NCBI RefSeq assembly: GCF_030150285.1
Contig: NZ_JASLGE010000078.1
Span: forward strand, 11,937 to 75,936
Direction of reading: 5' to 3'
DNA from: Pseudomonas sp.
GTDB taxonomy: Bacteria > Pseudomonadota > Gammaproteobacteria > Pseudomonadales > Pseudomonadaceae
DNA length: 64,000 nt
Below, piece after piece: positions 44,658 through 54,202 of the stretch. The position numbers and the translations under genes were made by a program. The notes beneath the pieces were generated by a model, which was not told the origin of the DNA, did no database searches, and worked only from the letters and a program-made list of their open reading frames with translations. The first letter of the stretch is position 1; each line of letters begins with the position of its first letter.

Positions 44658-45245
44658 TCAGTGGTGGCGGGGCTTGAGGATGGCCGGTTTTTCGTCAGGT
44701 GCCTGGCAGAGCAGGAACAAAGCGGTCAGCGCCTCGGGAATCTGGACGATCATGTCGTCCATCAAGTTGGCATCCTTGGCGATGTCTTCGAACTCGGGCT
44801 GGTCATCGAACAGGCCGGAACCGACCATGATCGGCAGCAGCATTTCGCTGACTTCTTCTTCGGCGGTTTCAAACCAGGCGGCTTCGCGCATGAACACGCC
44901 TTCCATAAAGCCAACACACCAGCCGCGCAGGTCGGAGTCGTCCGGCTCGTCACCCAGGTCGAGGTCGCAAGGCAGCTCGAACTCTTCATCGGACGCCAAT
45001 TGGCGGGCGATATGGGCTTTGAGCTGAATGAGGGTGGCCTCGATCTCTTCGCGCTGGGCGTCGTTCTGATAGTGCGGCGGCTCGGAGAAGATCGCGTCGA
45101 TCCATTCGCGCTCAGACACTTCTTCAGCGCAGATGGACAAGGCAGTCAGAAAGCCGTGGGTGGCGACATAGTCCAGCGCCTCGTCATGCAGCTCGTCGGC
45201 GTCGAGGAAGGCTTGCAGGCGGGTTAGTTGCTCAGCGAAGGACAT
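44658..45245 (-). CDS. YecA/YgfB-family protein (UPF0149)
   Basis: A 195-aa acidic, mostly helical protein. Typical parts are ALDYVATHGFLTALSICAE, GWCVGFMEGVFMREAAWF and LLPIMVGSGLFDD. Members have unknown or regulatory roles (YgfB represses AmpDh3/ampicillin-linked genes in P. aeruginosa). No SEC-C zinc motif is present, which separates it from YecA proper. Confidence 0.82.
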   Translation of the reverse strand: MSFAEQLTRLQAFLDADELHDEALDYVATHGFLTALSICAEEVSEREWIDAIFSEPPHYQNDAQREEIEATLIQLKAHIARQLASDEEFELPCDLDLGDEPDDSDLRGWCVGFMEGVFMREAAWFETAEEEVSEMLLPIMVGSGLFDDQPEFEDIAKDANLMDDMIVQIPEALTALFLLCQAPDEKPAILKPRHH

Positions 45246-45381
45246 TGGGACTACCTAGTAAATAAACAATACCGAATTCTAGGCTTTCTTGAGCGCTCAA
45301 GCCAGTCGCTGTATGTATTTGCCATCACTTCCCGGTGATCGGCAGATCAATCAGCAGGCCCTGTGCGGGAGAGCGCTCGGG

Positions 45382-45387
45382 TATACT
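45382..45387 (+). promoter_or_regulatory. -10-like box upstream of recQ
   Basis: TATACT lies 127 bp before recQ inside the short inverted repeat GGGAGAGCG...CTCCCGCG. No convincing -35 partner is seen, and the long leader that would result is GC-rich. Confidence 0.3.
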
Positions 45388-45513
45388 CCCGCGTTTTGTG
45401 ATGCCCTGCAGTCAATGCAGCGCTCCCGCGCGGTGTGCCAGAGCCTTTCAGCGGCTTTGTAGCCGCGCCGGGGCGCTTGCCGCAGGGGTGTTTCGGCGAT
45501 TTCTGGAGTTTCT

Positions 45514-47643
45514 ATGCTCGAACAGGCTCAACGCGTACTCAAAGACATCTTCGGCTACGACAGTTTCCGTGGTCGTCAGGGTGAGATTATTGAGCGCGTG
45601 GCCAATGGTGGTGACGCGCTGGTGCTGATGCCAACCGGGGGCGGCAAGTCCTTGTGCTTCCAGGTGCCTGCGCTGTTGCGTGAGGGCCTGGCGGTGGTCG
45701 TTTCACCGCTGATCGCCTTGATGGACGATCAGGTCGCCACCCTTGAAGAGCTCGGTGTGGCCGCGGCGTCCCTGAACTCGACGCTCAGTGCCGAACAGCA
45801 GCGCGACCTGGCCAGCCGTATCAAGCGCGGTGAGGTCAAAATGCTGTATCTGGCCCCGGAACGGCTGGTGCAGCCGCGCATGATGGCCTTTCTGCAGAGT
45901 CTGGACATCGCGCTGTTCGCCATCGATGAGGCGCATTGTGTATCCCAGTGGGGTCATGATTTCCGGCCCGAATACCTGCAATTGGGCCAGTTGGCCGAAA
46001 TGTTTCCCCATGTGCCGCGCATTGCACTGACAGCCACGGCAGACAAGCGTACCCGTGAAGAAATTGTCACGCGCCTGCATTTGCAGAATGCCGAACGCTT
46101 TCTGTCGAGCTTTGACCGGCCCAATATTTTTTACCGCATCGTCCCCAAAGAGCAGCCGCGCAAGCAGTTGCTGGCGTTTTTGTCCGAACGCCGCAGTGAC
46201 GCGGGCATTGTCTATTGCCTGTCACGTAAAAAGGTCGATGAGGTGGCACAGTTTCTCTGTGATCAAGGTTTCCCGGCTTTGCCATACCACGCGGGCCTCC
46301 CCAACGAAACTCGGGCCGCCAACCAGAAGCGCTTCCTTAATGAGGAGGGGCTGATCATGGTGGCGACCATTGCGTTTGGTATGGGAATCGACAAATCCAA
46401 CGTGCGTTTCGTTGCGCACCTGGATCTGCCCAAGTCCCTTGAGGCCTATTACCAGGAAACCGGCCGCGCTGGCCGTGATGGTTTGCCGGCCGACGCGTGG
46501 ATGGCCTACGGTCTGCAAGACGTCGTGATGCTCAAGCAAATGCTGCAAAACTCCGAAGGTGATGAGCGGCACAAGCGCCTGGAACACCACAAGCTCGACG
46601 CCATGCTGGCACTGTGCGAAGAAACCCGTTGCCGCCGTCAGACGCTGCTTGCCTACTTCGATGAAGACATGCCGCAACCTTGTGGTCATTGCGACAATTG
46701 CGTGGACGGCGTGCAAACCTGGGATGCCACCGAGCCGGCGCGGCAGGCGCTGTCAGCCATTTATCGTACCGGTCAGCGCTACGGCACCGGCCACTTGATC
46801 GATGTATTGCTGGGGCGTGAAAACGAAAAAGTCCGCAGCTTTGGCCATCAGCACTTGTCAGTCTTCGGGGTGGGCAAGGCCCGGGCCGAAGGCGAATGGC
46901 GCACGTTGTTCCGCCAGTTGGTGGCCCGTGGCCTGGCCGATATTGATATCGAAGGCTATGGCGGCTTGCGGCTGAGTGACAGTTGCCGCCCGTTGTTACG
47001 CGGTGAGGTGACTCTGGAACTGCGCCGTGAACTCAAACCGCAAACGTCGGTTAAAAGCAGTTCTGCCAGCCCGGCCAGCCAATTGGTGCGTGGCGAAGAG
47101 CGCGAGCAATGGGAAGCGCTGCGTGCGCTGCGCCGCAAGTTGGCCGAAGAACACGGCGTGCCGCCCTACGTTATTTTCCCCGACTCCACGTTGCTTGAAA
47201 TGTTGCGCAGCCAACCGGCATCGTTGTCCGACATGGCCAAGGTCAGCGGTATTGGTGCGCGCAAGCTGGAGCGCTATGGCGAAGCGTTCCTCGAAGTCTT
47301 GGGCGGGCAGGCTGAAACGCCCAAAGTGGTGGCCGATATCCGTCACGAGCTGATCAGCCTGGCCCGTGCGGGCATGACGCCGCTGCAGATCGCCGGTCAA
47401 TTGAACTGTACTGAAAAGAATGTTTACACAATGCTGGCCGAGGCTATCGGCCGTCAGGAGTTATCGCTGGATCAGGCGCTGGACTTGCCTGAAGAACTGA
47501 TGGAAGAAGTTCAGGACGCCTTCCTGGACGGCGAAGGTGAGCTGCCAAGTGTGGCCAGCGTTGCCGAACAGTTCAAAGGCCGGGTGCCAGAAGGCGTCTT
47601 GTATTGCGTGCGCGCAGCCCTGCAATCCGAGTTTGAAATGTAG
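45514..47643 (+). CDS. recQ: ATP-dependent DNA helicase RecQ
   Basis: A 709-aa RecQ helicase: Walker A LMPTGGGKSLCFQ, DEAH box LFAIDEAHCVSQWG, aromatic loop HDFRPEY, motif VI YYQETGRAGRDG. The RQC zinc site CGHCDNC and an HRDC domain near EQWEALRALRRKLAEEHGVP follow. After the HRDC a further C-terminal region (about 100 residues) contains a helix-turn-helix-like segment MTPLQIAGQLNCTEKNVYTML. It unwinds DNA in recombination repair. The ATG follows CTGGAG. Confidence 0.95.
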   Translation: MLEQAQRVLKDIFGYDSFRGRQGEIIERVANGGDALVLMPTGGGKSLCFQVPALLREGLAVVVSPLIALMDDQVATLEELGVAAASLNSTLSAEQQRDLASRIKRGEVKMLYLAPERLVQPRMMAFLQSLDIALFAIDEAHCVSQWGHDFRPEYLQLGQLAEMFPHVPRIALTATADKRTREEIVTRLHLQNAERFLSSFDRPNIFYRIVPKEQPRKQLLAFLSERRSDAGIVYCLSRKKVDEVAQFLCDQGFPALPYHAGLPNETRAANQKRFLNEEGLIMVATIAFGMGIDKSNVRFVAHLDLPKSLEAYYQETGRAGRDGLPADAWMAYGLQDVVMLKQMLQNSEGDERHKRLEHHKLDAMLALCEETRCRRQTLLAYFDEDMPQPCGHCDNCVDGVQTWDATEPARQALSAIYRTGQRYGTGHLIDVLLGRENEKVRSFGHQHLSVFGVGKARAEGEWRTLFRQLVARGLADIDIEGYGGLRLSDSCRPLLRGEVTLELRRELKPQTSVKSSSASPASQLVRGEEREQWEALRALRRKLAEEHGVPPYVIFPDSTLLEMLRSQPASLSDMAKVSGIGARKLERYGEAFLEVLGGQAETPKVVADIRHELISLARAGMTPLQIAGQLNCTEKNVYTMLAEAIGRQELSLDQALDLPEELMEEVQDAFLDGEGELPSVASVAEQFKGRVPEGVLYCVRAALQSEFEM

Positions 47644-47761
47644 ATATTTTTCACAATAAGCAAGCCTTGATTGACTTTAGGGTCTTGCCTATGAACAAGC
47701 TCCATGCTTAGCTGGCTAATAATTTTCTTTACTCTATTTCCGTCTAATCGTTGAGTTTTTT

Positions 47762-48196
47762 ATGCCTTTAACCGATCAACATCGTTTTGGTATGCAACTG
47801 GCCCAAATGTCCCGTGGCTGGCGTGCCGAACTGGATCGTCGTCTTGCTGGCCTTGGTTTATCCCAGGCGCGCTGGTTGGTGCTGCTGCACCTGGCGCGTT
47901 TCGACGAGGCTCCCACCCAGCGTGAGCTGGCGCAAAGTGTCGGTGTCGAAGGCCCGACACTGGCGCGTTTACTCGACAGCCTGGAAGCGCAAGGGTTGGT
48001 TCAGCGGCACTCGGTGGTGGAAGATCGTCGCGCCAAGAAAATCGTGTTATGTGATACCGCCCGGCCCTTGATCGCACAAATTGAAGCCATCGCCACGGCC
48101 TTGCGCCAAGAGTTGTTTGTGGGGATTGATGAGGAAGAACAGCGCATTTGCCTGCGTGTTCACCGACGCATCCTGGATAACCTCGAAAAAAATTAA
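47762..48196 (+). CDS. MarR/SlyA-family transcriptional regulator
   Basis: A 144-aa MarR-type winged-helix protein. The DNA-binding core is PTQRELAQSVGVEGPTLARL, followed by the wing HSVVEDRRAKKIVL. It is of SlyA type by length and start. Target genes are unknown; it is 118 bp behind recQ and convergent with plpD. The ribosome site is weak (TTGAG). Confidence 0.88.
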   Translation: MPLTDQHRFGMQLAQMSRGWRAELDRRLAGLGLSQARWLVLLHLARFDEAPTQRELAQSVGVEGPTLARLLDSLEAQGLVQRHSVVEDRRAKKIVLCDTARPLIAQIEAIATALRQELFVGIDEEEQRICLRVHRRILDNLEKN

Positions 48197-48221
48197 TGCC
48201 CCCGCAGGAGGGGCCACCCGG

Positions 48222-48241
48222 TCTTCGCCGCCGCGCTGCCG
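48222..48241. repeat. 20-bp dispersed motif, copy 1
   Basis: TCTTCGCCGCCGCGCTGCCG matches 18 of 20 bases with a copy at 54800-54819. Both copies precede a REP element and follow the 3' end of a rightward gene. Confidence 0.5.
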
Positions 48242-48251
48242 CGCAAAGAAC

Positions 48252-48307
48252 TGGGGGCCCTTGGAGCAAAAGCCAGATCAAAAAATCACGAGCAAGCTCG
48301 TTCCTAC
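48252..48307. repeat. REP with conserved GGGGGCCCTT flank, copy 1
   Basis: This 56-bp stretch aligns without gaps, in inverse direction, with 63786-63841 at about 48 of 55 positions. It includes the REP core CCAGATCAAAAAATCACGAG and the outer block GGGGGCCCTT. It lies between the convergent marR and plpD genes. Confidence 0.75.
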
Positions 48308-48332
48308 AGGCGTTCCCCGGTCGTACAGCGCT

Positions 48333-50516
48333 TTAGAACGTCTGCCCCAAATTCAGATACAGCGCCTTTTGATTGTCATCGTTAACGCCATAGCTGAAGT
48401 TGAGCGGGCCCAGCGGTGTGTCGAAGCCCAGGAAAATGCTCGCGGCATTGATATAGCCGCTGTCGAAGTCGTTGTCATTGTTCCAGGCGCGACCCCGTTC
48501 CAGCGATGCGCCGGCGTACAGCGGGAAATCAAACGGCAGGTATGAGCGCGGCGTCAGGCGGCGGTAGTAAACCGCACGCATGAGGCTGATGTTCTGACCC
48601 GAAAGAGCGTCTTGCCTGAAGCCTGATAGCTGCCGCGCGCCGCCCAGCAGGAAGCTCGACGTCACCACTTCAGCCTTGTCCAGGGTGCGCCCGTAGCGAC
48701 CGCCCAGAATCCAGGTGTCAGGCCCTGAGCTCAGTGCTTTGTCCAGGTGCAATTCCCATTGGCGATAACGGTCATCCGAGCCCAGAGCCGGATCAAACTG
48801 GCGCACGCTCAGGCTGATGTCTTCCCCTGAGTGCGGGAAATAAACGTTATCTAGCGAGTCGAACGAGTATTTGAGGTCATAGAAGCCTTCGTTGAAGTTG
48901 ATGCTCGGCAAATCGCGATCGCCAATTCGGACATCAGCTTTGCCCCAGGCTTCGCCTATGCCCAGACGGATCTCACCGTTGTTGCTGATTTGCCGGCCAA
49001 GGTTCAAGCCGAACCCGTAACGCTCCAGCCGGTACTCCGCGTAGGGGTCGTTATCCAGCACCGCTTCGACGTTCTGCGACTGAGCGTTGATATAAGGCGC
49101 GACAAAGTAGCGCGAGCCGGCATCCAGCGGCTGGTAGAACTCGCTGTACAGCTCTTGCTTATCGCCAATCTGCACCCGTGTCAGCCATTCGGCCCCAAGC
49201 GGGTTGATGCCGTTGATCCGGTAACTGGCCCCGAGGTTGAAGGCGCTGTCGCCGCGCATGTCATCCGACAGGTTGAGCCCCAGGCGCAGGTAGTCGGTGC
49301 CGCTGCGTTTGCCTCGGGCACTGATGATCAGCGTGTGTGCTTTGGCTTTGTGCGCCACGCGGTATTGCACCTGCTCGAAGTAGTCCAGCCCATACAAGGT
49401 GCCCATGTCCCGCTGCAGGCGCCCCAGGTCCAGCGGTTCACCCACGGGCTGGCGGATGTAATAGCGAATCACCGCGTCGTCGATTTTCGAATCGTTTTCA
49501 ATTTTGATCGCGGTAATGACTGGGGTGCGCTCCTCTGGGGAGCGGGCATTATCGAGCTGTGTGTCAAGCGGGGTGCGCAGGCTGGCCAAGCGTTTGTCGA
49601 GGATCTGCGTGGCGCGGTAACCTGCGTTGATGATGTCTTGAGAGCGGCCAAAATCAGTGACGCCGAAGCTGGCCAGAGAGGGCTGGATCAGAATGTCGTC
49701 GGGCTTCAGTGAAGCCAGTTGCACCTCGGAGTTGCTGCGGGTCATCAGGGTGATGGACTGGTTGAGGATGTCGAACACGGTGTTGAGTTGTTTACGCCCT
49801 CGCAACGGGGTGCCGATGTCGACCACGATGAGCCTGTCCACGCCCATTTCCCGGGCCACGTCCACCGGAATATTGTCGACCATGCCGCCGTCGACCAGCA
49901 GTTGGCCGTTGATTTCGACCGGGGCAAACACCGCCGGAATCGACATGCTGGCGCGGATCACCTGGGGCAGGTGGCCTTTGCGGAACACCACTTTTTCACC
50001 GCTCACGATATCGGTGGCGACCGCTCGGAACGGCACCGGCAGTTTGTCGAAGTCACGGATATCACTGCTGTGGGCCAGCAGGCTTTCCAGCAGCAGCGAC
50101 AGGTTCTGCCCTTGAATGACGCCCAGCGGCAGGCCCAGGCTGCCATCGTCGCGAAAACTGAGTTTTTGTTTGACCAGAAAGTCGCGGTCATCCTGTTTGC
50201 GCCGGAACGGGATGTCTTCACGGGCCGGCTCATCGGACAAGGCTTCTTGCCAGTCGATGCCCAGTGCGAGTTTTTCCAGTTCGTCGATTTTGTAGCCTGA
50301 GGCGTACAGGCCGCCAATCACCGCGCCCATGCTGGTGCCCGCGATGGCGTCCACGTGAATCCCTTGTTCTTCCAGCGCTTTGAGCACGCCAACGTGGGCC
50401 AGGCCCCGTGCCGCACCGCCGGACAGTACCAGGCCAACTTTAGGCTTCGCCGCCTCGGCTGCCAACAGCATCAGAGGGCAAAAACATAGAATCAGGCAAC
50501 TGAGCAAACGACGCAT
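48333..50516 (-). CDS. plpD: Type Vd autotransporter patatin-like phospholipase PlpD
   Basis: A 727-aa protein: signal peptide (MRRLLSCLILCFCPLMLLAA), patatin domain, POTRA domain and a 16-strand Omp85-type barrel. The patatin motifs are LSGGAARGLAHVGVLK (oxyanion), GTSMGAVIGG (Ser62) and VDGGMVDNIPVD (catalytic Asp). The barrel ends KALYLNLGQTF. In P. aeruginosa the lipase domain is displayed or released and hydrolyses phospholipids. The gene order after recQ and marR matches PAO1. Confidence 0.94.
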   Translation of the reverse strand: MRRLLSCLILCFCPLMLLAAEAAKPKVGLVLSGGAARGLAHVGVLKALEEQGIHVDAIAGTSMGAVIGGLYASGYKIDELEKLALGIDWQEALSDEPAREDIPFRRKQDDRDFLVKQKLSFRDDGSLGLPLGVIQGQNLSLLLESLLAHSSDIRDFDKLPVPFRAVATDIVSGEKVVFRKGHLPQVIRASMSIPAVFAPVEINGQLLVDGGMVDNIPVDVAREMGVDRLIVVDIGTPLRGRKQLNTVFDILNQSITLMTRSNSEVQLASLKPDDILIQPSLASFGVTDFGRSQDIINAGYRATQILDKRLASLRTPLDTQLDNARSPEERTPVITAIKIENDSKIDDAVIRYYIRQPVGEPLDLGRLQRDMGTLYGLDYFEQVQYRVAHKAKAHTLIISARGKRSGTDYLRLGLNLSDDMRGDSAFNLGASYRINGINPLGAEWLTRVQIGDKQELYSEFYQPLDAGSRYFVAPYINAQSQNVEAVLDNDPYAEYRLERYGFGLNLGRQISNNGEIRLGIGEAWGKADVRIGDRDLPSINFNEGFYDLKYSFDSLDNVYFPHSGEDISLSVRQFDPALGSDDRYRQWELHLDKALSSGPDTWILGGRYGRTLDKAEVVTSSFLLGGARQLSGFRQDALSGQNISLMRAVYYRRLTPRSYLPFDFPLYAGASLERGRAWNNDNDFDSGYINAASIFLGFDTPLGPLNFSYGVNDDNQKALYLNLGQTF

Positions 50517-50586
50517 CTTGGATCTCTGGGCAAGCGAGAAAGGCGGCTATTATAGCGGCGTCTTTTTTTTCAGAAGCGTTGAAATC

Positions 50587-50874
50587 ATGTCGTCCAAACA
50601 TCCAGAAGTGGTCATTACGTATTGCACTCAATGCCAGTGGCTGCTGCGCGCCGCGTGGCTGGCCCAAGAGCTGCTCAGTACCTTTGGTCAGGATTTGGGC
50701 CGGGTCTCGCTGGAGCCCGGCACCGGCGGCGTATTTCGTATCACCTGCGAGGGCGTGCAGATATGGGAGCGCAAAGCTGATGGCGGCTTTCCCGAGGCCA
50801 AGGTGCTGAAGCAGCGGGTGCGCGATCAAATCGACCCGCAGCGTGACCTGGGCCACAACGACCGGGTTCAGTGA
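50587..50874 (+). CDS. SelT/SelW/SelH-family thioredoxin-like protein
   Basis: A 95-aa Rdx-family protein with the redox motif CTQC (in VVITYCTQCQWLLRAAW) in the place where selenoproteins carry CxxU. The core GGVFRITCEGVQIWERKADGGFPEAK is typical. It is probably a small cytosolic redox protein. The ATG 50587 is 34 bp after a TATTAT box. The stop overlaps the convergent DMT gene by 7 bp. Confidence 0.88.
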   Translation: MSSKHPEVVITYCTQCQWLLRAAWLAQELLSTFGQDLGRVSLEPGTGGVFRITCEGVQIWERKADGGFPEAKVLKQRVRDQIDPQRDLGHNDRVQ

Positions 50875-51761
50875 GCCGCAGGCTCCAGCCTCGGTTTGCC
50901 CGGTGTGGGGCCGCTGGCCATGCGGCTCGACACCACAATGGCGACGATGATCAGCACGCCGCCCAGCAGCATGCGCAACGTTGGAGTCTCGTGAAACAGC
51001 AACCACGCCAGGGTGATGCCGTACACCGGTTCCAGGGCAAAGACCACGGCGGCCGTGCGCGCCTTGATTACAGCCAGGCTGGCGACGAACAGGCTATGGG
51101 CGACGGCGGTGCAGAACACCCCCAGCAAGCCGATCCACAGCCAGTCGAGCGGGCGTACCTCGCTCAGCCCCGGCGCGGCGAACGGCAGCAGGCACACGGC
51201 GACTACCGCGTTTTGCCACAAGGCCGCTTGCACCGGCGGAACGCGGCCGGCGTTGGCGCGGTTGTTCAGTGACAACAACGAGAAGGTCAGCCCCGAGGCA
51301 ATGGACCACAGCAACCCTTCAGTGGCCTGGCTGGCCAGGTCGAAACTGGGCGTGACGAGGATCAGGCCCAGGCTCACCAGCGCCACCAGTACGACTTCAT
51401 TGAGCCGAATGCGCTCACGGAAAAACAGCCCTTCCAGTATGACGGTAAAGGCCGGGAAGCTGGCGAAACCCAGGGTTGCGATGGCCACACCGGCTATTTT
51501 GACCGAGACAAAAAAGCTGACCCAATGCGCCGCCAGCAGCACGCCGCTCAGGAGCAGGTTGCGGGCATCGCGCAGGGTTAACCGATACCAGCGTGAGCGT
51601 TTGGCCAATGCCGCGAAGCAGGCCAGCGCCAGCACGGCGAAGCCCGCCCGGCCGAACACGATAATGGAGGCGGAGGCCGCGGCGAGTTTGCCGAAAACAC
51701 CGGTCAGGCCGAACATCAGTGCGCCAATATGCAAGGCGCCCAAGGCGGTACGGGGAGTCAT
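50868..51761 (-). CDS. DMT-superfamily (EamA) transporter
   Basis: A 297-aa inner-membrane protein with ten hydrophobic segments in two EamA repeats, for example GALMFGLTGVFGKLAAASAS and VFALEPVYGITLAWLLFHETP. The substrate is unknown. The ATG follows AAGGACTGCA. An AraC regulator gene starts upstream on the same strand with 76 bp between them, so the regulator may control it. Confidence 0.85.
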   Translation of the reverse strand: MTPRTALGALHIGALMFGLTGVFGKLAAASASIIVFGRAGFAVLALACFAALAKRSRWYRLTLRDARNLLLSGVLLAAHWVSFFVSVKIAGVAIATLGFASFPAFTVILEGLFFRERIRLNEVVLVALVSLGLILVTPSFDLASQATEGLLWSIASGLTFSLLSLNNRANAGRVPPVQAALWQNAVVAVCLLPFAAPGLSEVRPLDWLWIGLLGVFCTAVAHSLFVASLAVIKARTAAVVFALEPVYGITLAWLLFHETPTLRMLLGGVLIIVAIVVSSRMASGPTPGKPRLEPAAH

Positions 51762-51837
51762 TGCAGTCCTTGAGTCAAAACAGGAAAGGCATGCAGTCTA
51801 CGGCGAGCACGAGGGGGTGTCTGTCGCGTAACGGGCG

Positions 51838-52596
51838 TCAGTTGTCGCAGGACTCGCGGCGTAGCACAGAGGGTGAGGCCCCGAACTCACGCAGCATGGC
51901 TGCTGAAAAAGCGCTTTGCGAGGTATAACCGACGCGGCTGGCGACTTCGCCAATCGGCAGTGTGCTTTGGCGCAACAAGGTGAGGGCGCTGTGCAGGCGG
52001 CGTTGGCGCAGGTAATCCATGGGCGTTTGCCCACATTCACTGAGAAAGCGGCTGTGCAGGCGGGCGCAGGACAACCCGGCGATTTTCGCCAGGTCAGCGA
52101 CTTGCAACGGGTAGGCCGCGTTCTTTTCGATGTAGGCATTCAGCGCGGCGAAGGGCAGGCGTTTGCGCGAGCGGGTATCGGGCACCGTGTCGTTCAGGCT
52201 GGCCAGCAGCAATATGGCCCCTTGGCCTGCAATCAGCGGGTCGCTCACCGGGCTGGCGGCCAGCCAGTCCACCAACTGATGTTGCCTGGTAGTGAGGCTC
52301 AGGTAGCCAGGGGCATCGAGCAGGCGGCGGCTGGCATCGGCATGGGGCCCCAGCGATTCGCCGAGCCAGTGTTCGCCGGGCACATCCAGCACCAGGCAGC
52401 GGCTCCCGTGGGCGCTGCCACAGGTGTGGTGTGCGCCCGCAGGAATCACGATCAGGTGCTGTTGGCGCAACAAGCTGGCGCGGCCCTCAACCTCGAAATC
52501 CAGTTGGCCGGTCAGGTTGATCACCACCTGCGCGTGCTCATGGCTGTGAGCGATCACGTCTTCGCGGTAATCGCGCAGTGAAAGGATTTGGCCCAT
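51838..52596 (-). CDS. AraC-family transcriptional regulator
   Basis: A 252-aa AraC-type protein. The N-terminal cupin begins LSLRDYREDVIAHSHEHAQV. The C-terminal double helix-turn-helix is in about residues 150-250, with LQVADLAKIAGLSCARLHSRF and IGEVASRVGYTSQSAFSAAM. It probably senses a small effector and controls the adjacent exporter. The start follows a poor ribosome site; the trkH stop lies 34 bp upstream. Confidence 0.87.
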   Translation of the reverse strand: MGQILSLRDYREDVIAHSHEHAQVVINLTGQLDFEVEGRASLLRQQHLIVIPAGAHHTCGSAHGSRCLVLDVPGEHWLGESLGPHADASRRLLDAPGYLSLTTRQHQLVDWLAASPVSDPLIAGQGAILLLASLNDTVPDTRSRKRLPFAALNAYIEKNAAYPLQVADLAKIAGLSCARLHSRFLSECGQTPMDYLRQRRLHSALTLLRQSTLPIGEVASRVGYTSQSAFSAAMLREFGASPSVLRRESCDN

Positions 52597-52629
52597 GACG
52601 GTCTCGATAAGGTGCCAGCAGTCGCGCGC

Positions 52630-54084
52630 TTAGTGCCGCCAGAACGCCGGTATGCACAGTACGAACACGGTAATGATCTCCAGCCGCCCAAGCAACATGC
52701 CCAGCGACAGAATCCATTTGCCGGCATCCGGCAGGGTGGCGAAGTTGCCGGACGGGCCAATCACTTCGCCCAGCCCGGGCCCGACACCCGAGACCGTACT
52801 GGCAGCCCCGGTGAGGGCGGTCATCCAGTCCAGGCCCAGCAGCGACAGGGCCAGGGCGATAACGCAAATGGTGATGGCAAAGAAGAATGAGAAGGTCAGA
52901 ATCGAACGCACAATCTCTTCGTCGAGGCGATGGCCGTTGTACTTTTGCTTGATCACGGCGCGCGGATGGATCAACTGGTTAAGGTTGGCCTTGAGCAGGA
53001 TATAGGCCACCTGGAAGCGGAAAATCTTGATCCCGCCTGCCGTCGAGCCCGAACAGCCGCCGATAAAGCCCAGATAGAAGAACAGCATCAGTGAGAAGTT
53101 GCCCCACAGGCTGTAGTCGCCCAAGGCAAAACCCGTGGTGGTGACCACAGAGGTGACGTTCAGCGCCACATGCCGAAAGGCGTCCCACCACGGCATGTTG
53201 GTGCTCCACCAGTACCAGGTGCTGAGCACAATCCAAGTCACCAGCAACAGGCCGAGCAAGCCCTGCACCTGTTGGTCCTTGATCAACGCCTTGCGGTGGC
53301 CGCGCAGCGTCGCCACATACAGGGTAAAGGGCAGGCTGCCAAGGATCATCACCACTACGGCCACCCAGTGCACGGCCGGTTGGTCCCATTTGGCCAGTGA
53401 CTTGTCGGAGGTTGAAAAACCGCCGGTGGAGATGGCCGACATGGCGTGGTTGATGGCGTCGAACACACTCATGCCGGCCCACCAGAAGGCCAGGCTACCG
53501 AGAATGGTGAAGCCCACATAGGTGGCCACAATCAGGCGCGCCACCATGTGTGAGCGCGGCATGACTTTTTCAGAGCGGTCCGAGGACTCGGTCTGGAACA
53601 GGCGCATGCCACCGATTCGCAGCAGCGGTAAAATCGCCACCGCCATGCCGATAAAGCCGATGCCGCCGAGCCAGTGCAGCATGGAGCGCCACATCAAAAT
53701 GCCGGGTGACATGGTGTCCAGGCCGCTCAGCACTGTGGCACCGGTGGCGGTGATGCCTGACATGCTCTCGAAAAACGAGTCGGTGTAACTGATGTGCTGG
53801 GTGAGCAAAAACGGTAGCGCCGCAAAAATGCACACCACCACCCAACTGGACACCGTGAGCAGGTACATGTCTCGCGGTCGCAGGTGCACATGCTCGGGAC
53901 GGCCGGGCAGCACCAGCGCCAGGCCGGCAATAAAAGTAATCAGGCTGGCCCACAGAAAGGAGGGCAGGTCACCGGTGTGGTGGTAAATCACCAATGTGAG
54001 CATGGGCACGGCCATGCTGATCGCGAGGGTAATCAGGAAGATGCCGATCACAAAACCGATGATGCGTAACGTCGGCAACGCCAT
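52630..54084 (-). CDS. trkH: Trk potassium uptake membrane subunit TrkH
   Basis: A 484-aa inner-membrane protein of the TrkH/KtrB superfamily with repeated M1-P-M2 units. Pore-loop segments include SMSGITATGATVLSGLD, SAISTGGFSTSDKS, TSVVTTTGFALGDYS and AASTVSGVGPGLGEV. It imports K+ with TrkA, which is not in this window. I use ATG 54084, the family-like start; the open frame continues upstream without support. It is divergent from the nitroreductase gene. Confidence 0.93.
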   Translation of the reverse strand: MALPTLRIIGFVIGIFLITLAISMAVPMLTLVIYHHTGDLPSFLWASLITFIAGLALVLPGRPEHVHLRPRDMYLLTVSSWVVVCIFAALPFLLTQHISYTDSFFESMSGITATGATVLSGLDTMSPGILMWRSMLHWLGGIGFIGMAVAILPLLRIGGMRLFQTESSDRSEKVMPRSHMVARLIVATYVGFTILGSLAFWWAGMSVFDAINHAMSAISTGGFSTSDKSLAKWDQPAVHWVAVVVMILGSLPFTLYVATLRGHRKALIKDQQVQGLLGLLLVTWIVLSTWYWWSTNMPWWDAFRHVALNVTSVVTTTGFALGDYSLWGNFSLMLFFYLGFIGGCSGSTAGGIKIFRFQVAYILLKANLNQLIHPRAVIKQKYNGHRLDEEIVRSILTFSFFFAITICVIALALSLLGLDWMTALTGAASTVSGVGPGLGEVIGPSGNFATLPDAGKWILSLGMLLGRLEIITVFVLCIPAFWRH

Positions 54085-54168
54085 GAATTGAGCTCGGGTT
54101 TGAAAGAAGGGGCGCCATTCTACCTGTGAGCCGGGGTATGTAAACCGCCTGCTTGTGGGAGATACCGT

Positions 54169-54174
54169 TAGAAT
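54169..54174 (+). promoter_or_regulatory. -10-like box of the nitroreductase gene
   Basis: TAGAAT lies 28 bp before the start codon, just ahead of the strong ribosome site. No -35 hexamer of good score is present. Confidence 0.35.
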
Positions 54175-54202
54175 AGCTGCACTTTTCTTCAGGAGGTGAC
54201 CA

